Shown here one piece after another: positions 4,150 to 6,827 of a DNA stretch of 6,827 nucleotides; within the stretch, counting starts at the first letter, position 1, and every line of letters starts with the position of its first letter. A model generated the notes under the pieces. It had not been told where the DNA came from. It saw only the letters and a program-made list of their open reading frames with translations, and did no database searches. The DNA comes from Sphingomonas sp. (GTDB taxonomy: Bacteria > Pseudomonadota > Alphaproteobacteria > Sphingomonadales > Sphingomonadaceae): positions 1-6,827 of the forward strand of contig JAPJRE010000214.1 in assembly GCA_030824725.1 (NCBI GenBank). Reading direction: 5' to 3'. Both the position numbers and the translations under genes were made by a program.

Positions 4150-6827
4150 TCAGAACTCGGCGCTGAAGCCCAGCGTGAAGGTGCGGCCGCTGGTGGTGTA
4201 GACCACCCGCCGCGCGATCGCGCCGCCGGCGAACTGCTGGATTGGCTGGTTGGTGAGGTTGATGCCCTCTGCGATCAGGCGGATGCCGGGGCGCAGGTTC
4301 ACATGCGCCTGGGCGTCGATATTGTGGGTGCCCTCGATCCAGTCGCCGACATTCCCCACCGTGCCGAGGCCGGTGTAGTATTTGCTGCGATAGGCGTCGG
4401 AGACGCGGATGCCCCAATCCTTGTCCTCATAATAGAGCGTCGCGTTCGCCGCCCATTTGGAAAGGTTGAACAGCGGCAGCGTGACGAAGCTGCTGCCCAC
4501 CTTGCCCTGCTGCTCGCCGTCGAACCAGGTGCCGTTGGCGGTGACGCCGAGGTGATCGAACGGCGCCGGCAGGAAGGTGAAGTCGTGCTGCACGGCCACT
4601 TCCACGCCCTTGATGTCCGCGCCCGGGCCGTTGATCGGCTGGCTCACGTCATAGGGCGTGTTGGCGTCCTGGCCCTGGATCAGCAGCGACAGCGGCAGGC
4701 CGGTCTGGCCATAGGGGATCGTCGTCGTGCTCGGCGAGATATAGGTGTCCATGTTCTTGTAGAAGAAGCCGATCGAGGCGAAGCCGCGGCTGTCCATGTA
4801 CCATTCGAGCGAGGTCTCGACCGAGGTTGCCTTGAACGGTCTGAGATACGGGTTGCCGAGGCTGAGGCTGCCGCCATTGGGGCGGGTGGTGATCGAGCCC
4901 GCCGCGGCGAGGTCGCCCAGGCCCGGGCGGTTGATGTTGCGATCGGCGCTGAGGCGGAACACCAGCGTCCGGGTCAGGTCTAGCGCCAGGTTGGCCGCGG
5001 GCAGCCAGCCATGGCTGTTGTCCTTGATCACCACCGGCACGAAGGCAGTGCCGACCGCGAGATTGCCCGACGAGGTAAGGTCGGTCGAGAAATAGCGCAC
5101 CCCGGCATTGGCGCGCAGCCGCATGCCGCCCACCAGGGTATCGAGATCGAGCTGGGCGAAGCCGTTCCAGGTCTTCTCGTCGACCTCGTAATCGCTGCCG
5201 GCCTGGAGGTTGGCGGCGATGAGGTCGCGCTTGTCGCCAATCGCGGCATAGACGCCGTCGACATTGCCGACGACATATTGGAGCAGCGTCTTGGGGCCGA
5301 CCAGCTGCTTCAGGTCGTTCGACACCGCGATATTGGCCGGGACGTTGTGGAACACCTTGTTGGCCCAGGTATAGCCGCTGTTGGTGAAGTGCTTGTAGGC
5401 GCTGCCGGCCTTGAGGATCAGCCCGTCGCCGAGGTCATAGTCGGCGCTCAGCTTGCCGTTGGCATAGCGGTTGACGATCCTGTTTTCCTGCACGTCGAGC
5501 CGCTGGACGGTCCACAGGTTGGGATCGGTGAGGGTGATGCCATAAGTGTTGACCGGGATCTGGGGCCGCGTGTCGTAGCTGAACGCGGTCTGCTTGGCCT
5601 CCATGAAGACCTTGTCGAACACCGGCTGGCCGAAATCCGATTCCTCATAGCCGCCGAGCGCGCGCAGCGTCAGCCGGTCGCCCAGCTTCCAGCTGAGATT
5701 GGCGACGCCCTGGTAGAAATCGGTGTGGTTCTCGACGATGTGGTGCTCGGAGCGCAGGTCGATCCCGGTATAGCTCGCCGCGCGCAGGGTGTTGGTGCCG
5801 TCGATCACCGCGCTGCGGATCACCTGGGTGCCGTTGACCGTCGAGCCGGTCAGCGGGTTGCTGCCGGCGGTCGCCAGCGCATAATCGTCGCGGTGATCCC
5901 AGAGGCGGCCGTAGAGAAAGTCGACGTCGAGCTTGAAATTCTCGCCCGGGTGATACTGGACCGAGGAGGTGACGCCGAGGCGCTGGCGATCGGTATACCA
6001 GGTCGAGGGCGATTGCGCGGTCGGCTGGTAGACGCCGGCGAGCAGCTTGGCGCGGGTATCGGCGTCGATCTCGGGGCCGATGTTCTTCGCGGCATATTTG
6101 GTCGGGCCCCAGCCCCAGCTGCGATAGCCATACTCGTTGCTCTTGATCTTGCTGTAGGCGACCGAAACCAGCGCGCCCCAATCGCCCGAGCGGACCGAGG
6201 CGAGCGCCACCGCGCGCGGGGTCACGCCGGGGGCGTTGCTGTTGGTCTGGCCCTTGGCCGAGACGACGAACTTGTTCCCGCTATAGTCGAACGGCTTGGC
6301 AGTAGTGAGCTGCACGGTGCCGGCAAGGCCGCCCTCGTCCTGCTCGGCCGCATAGGATTTCTGCACCGAGATGCGGTTGAACAGCTCCGAGGCGAACAGG
6401 CTGTAGTCGAACGAGCGCGAGCGGCTGACCGAGCCGCGATTGTCCATGCCCGAGGCGGTGTTGCCCAGCACTTCCATCCCGTTGAGCTGGGTGCGGGTGA
6501 AGTCGGCGCCAAGCCCGCGCAGCGCGATCTGGCGGCCTTCGCCGGTGTCGCGGGTGATGGTGATGCCGGGGACGCGCTGCAACGATTCGGCCAGGTTCAG
6601 GTCGGGAAAGGCGGCGATATCGGTGGCGACGATGTCGTCCTCGGCGCCCACCGCGCGGCGCTTGAGCTCCTGCGCGAGGGTGAGGCTCTCGCGATAGCCC
6701 GAGACGACGATCTCGGCGGTGTCCGGGTCCTGCGTCTCGGCCTGGGCTGTCTGCACCGGCGCGGCGGCGAGCTCGTCGGCCTTGTCGACGACGGCCTTCG
6801 CCTGCCCGTGCAGCTCCTCGACGCCGG
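4150..6827 (-). CDS. TonB-dependent receptor, TonB-Xanth-Caul type, 5' end outside window
   Basis: Second outer-membrane TonB-driven transporter of the same family; ligand unknown. The frame is open to the right edge. A GTG at 6756 is probably an internal Val, because at least 23 further in-frame codons precede it. Counting from that GTG, the TonB box is EIVVSG (15-20). The plug shows DIVATDIAAFPDLNLAESLQ, a RGLG motif, and EQDEGGLAGTV near residue 140. Barrel landmarks are GNPYLRP (634-640) and KGVE (716-719), and the chain ends RTFTLGFSAEF with terminal Phe. That gives 868 residues from the GTG, so plug and barrel are complete and only the N-terminal export region is missing. I see no cysteine. 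In the first 52 plug residues about 33 match the neighbouring receptor, while the barrels differ strongly, suggesting different ligands. Confidence 0.93.
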   Translation of the reverse strand, partial: GVEELHGQAKAVVDKADELAAAPVQTAQAETQDPDTAEIVVSGYRESLTLAQELKRRAVGAEDDIVATDIAAFPDLNLAESLQRVPGITITRDTGEGRQIALRGLGADFTRTQLNGMEVLGNTASGMDNRGSVSRSRSFDYSLFASELFNRISVQKSYAAEQDEGGLAGTVQLTTAKPFDYSGNKFVVSAKGQTNSNAPGVTPRAVALASVRSGDWGALVSVAYSKIKSNEYGYRSWGWGPTKYAAKNIGPEIDADTRAKLLAGVYQPTAQSPSTWYTDRQRLGVTSSVQYHPGENFKLDVDFLYGRLWDHRDDYALATAGSNPLTGSTVNGTQVIRSAVIDGTNTLRAASYTGIDLRSEHHIVENHTDFYQGVANLSWKLGDRLTLRALGGYEESDFGQPVFDKVFMEAKQTAFSYDTRPQIPVNTYGITLTDPNLWTVQRLDVQENRIVNRYANGKLSADYDLGDGLILKAGSAYKHFTNSGYTWANKVFHNVPANIAVSNDLKQLVGPKTLLQYVVGNVDGVYAAIGDKRDLIAANLQAGSDYEVDEKTWNGFAQLDLDTLVGGMRLRANAGVRYFSTDLTSSGNLAVGTAFVPVVIKDNSHGWLPAANLALDLTRTLVFRLSADRNINRPGLGDLAAAGSITTRPNGGSLSLGNPYLRPFKATSVETSLEWYMDSRGFASIGFFYKNMDTYISPSTTTIPYGQTGLPLSLLIQGQDANTPYDVSQPINGPGADIKGVEVAVQHDFTFLPAPFDHLGVTANGTWFDGEQQGKVGSSFVTLPLFNLSKWAANATLYYEDKDWGIRVSDAYRSKYYTGLGTVGNVGDWIEGTHNIDAQAHVNLRPGIRLIAEGINLTNQPIQQFAGGAIARRVVYTTSGRTFTLGFSAEF
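6697..6714 (-). other. TonB box EIVVSG of the edge TBDR
   Basis: This segment has the same core as in the downstream receptor and is followed by YRESL. At least 37 residues precede it inside the window, with no hydrophobic signal sequence among them. Confidence 0.7.

Noticed and set aside
3868..4983. A 371-codon plus-strand open frame crossing the intergenic spacer into the edge TBDR
   Set aside because: It shows the same antisense composition, has no motif or convincing ribosome binding site, and crosses the hairpin and the receptor's C-terminal coding region.
1..6827. Possible undescribed system, CRISPR array, tRNA/rRNA, insertion sequence or phage element
   Set aside because: I looked on both strands and found no regularly spaced repeats, tRNA-like cloverleaf, transposase motif, terminal inverted repeats or multi-gene defence-like layout. 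The content is ordinary transport genes.
4150..6827. FecA-like surface signalling (STN domain with sigma/anti-sigma pair)
   Set aside because: The complete receptor goes directly from signal peptide to TonB box, and the edge receptor shows no STN motif in the visible 37 residues. No sigma or anti-sigma gene lies in the window.

Overview
The window is GC-rich, with strong G/C bias at third codon positions. It carries two large TonB-dependent receptors (TBDRs) of the TonB-Xanth-Caul type (TIGR01782-like). This points to an alphaproteobacterium of the Sphingomonadales or Caulobacterales, most likely a Sphingomonas-like organism; this is inferred from family membership and composition, not from a marker gene. 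Every gene I can support lies on the minus strand, and both outermost genes are incomplete, so the window may be a fragment or a short contig.

Layout, following transcription from right to left. (1) 6827-4150: a TBDR open at the right edge; TonB box, plug and complete barrel are present, but the true N-terminus and export signal lie outside. It is followed by a GC-rich hairpin at 4111-4141. (2) 4149-3888: a 262-base spacer that should hold the promoter and leader of the next gene. Its last 70 bases can form two mutually exclusive RNA pairings, one of which would cover the ribosome binding site. (3) 3887-1131: a complete 918-residue TBDR with signal peptide, TonB box, plug and barrel ending in Phe, followed by another strong GC-rich hairpin at 1095-1122. 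(4) 1130-573: about 560 bases with no intact gene, containing two adjacent palindromes (922-957) and a short stretch (731-850) that reads like the start of a LysR-family effector domain, probably a gene remnant. (5) 572-12: the N-terminal third of a DHA2-type major facilitator drug-efflux transporter. Its reading frame loses family similarity and stops beside a run of eight G residues at the left edge.

The two receptors are tandem paralogs of one family. They should take up substrates across the outer membrane with energy from TonB-ExbB-ExbD, whose genes are not here. Nothing in the window identifies the ligand: no hydrolase, halogenase, sigma/anti-sigma pair or inner-membrane importer is adjacent. 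Each receptor has its own hairpin after the stop codon, and the second has its own long leader, so they look like separate transcription units. I see no new multi-gene system. The items most worth a second look are the leader RNA at 3888-3958, the LysR remnant, and the decay or assembly damage at the left edge.
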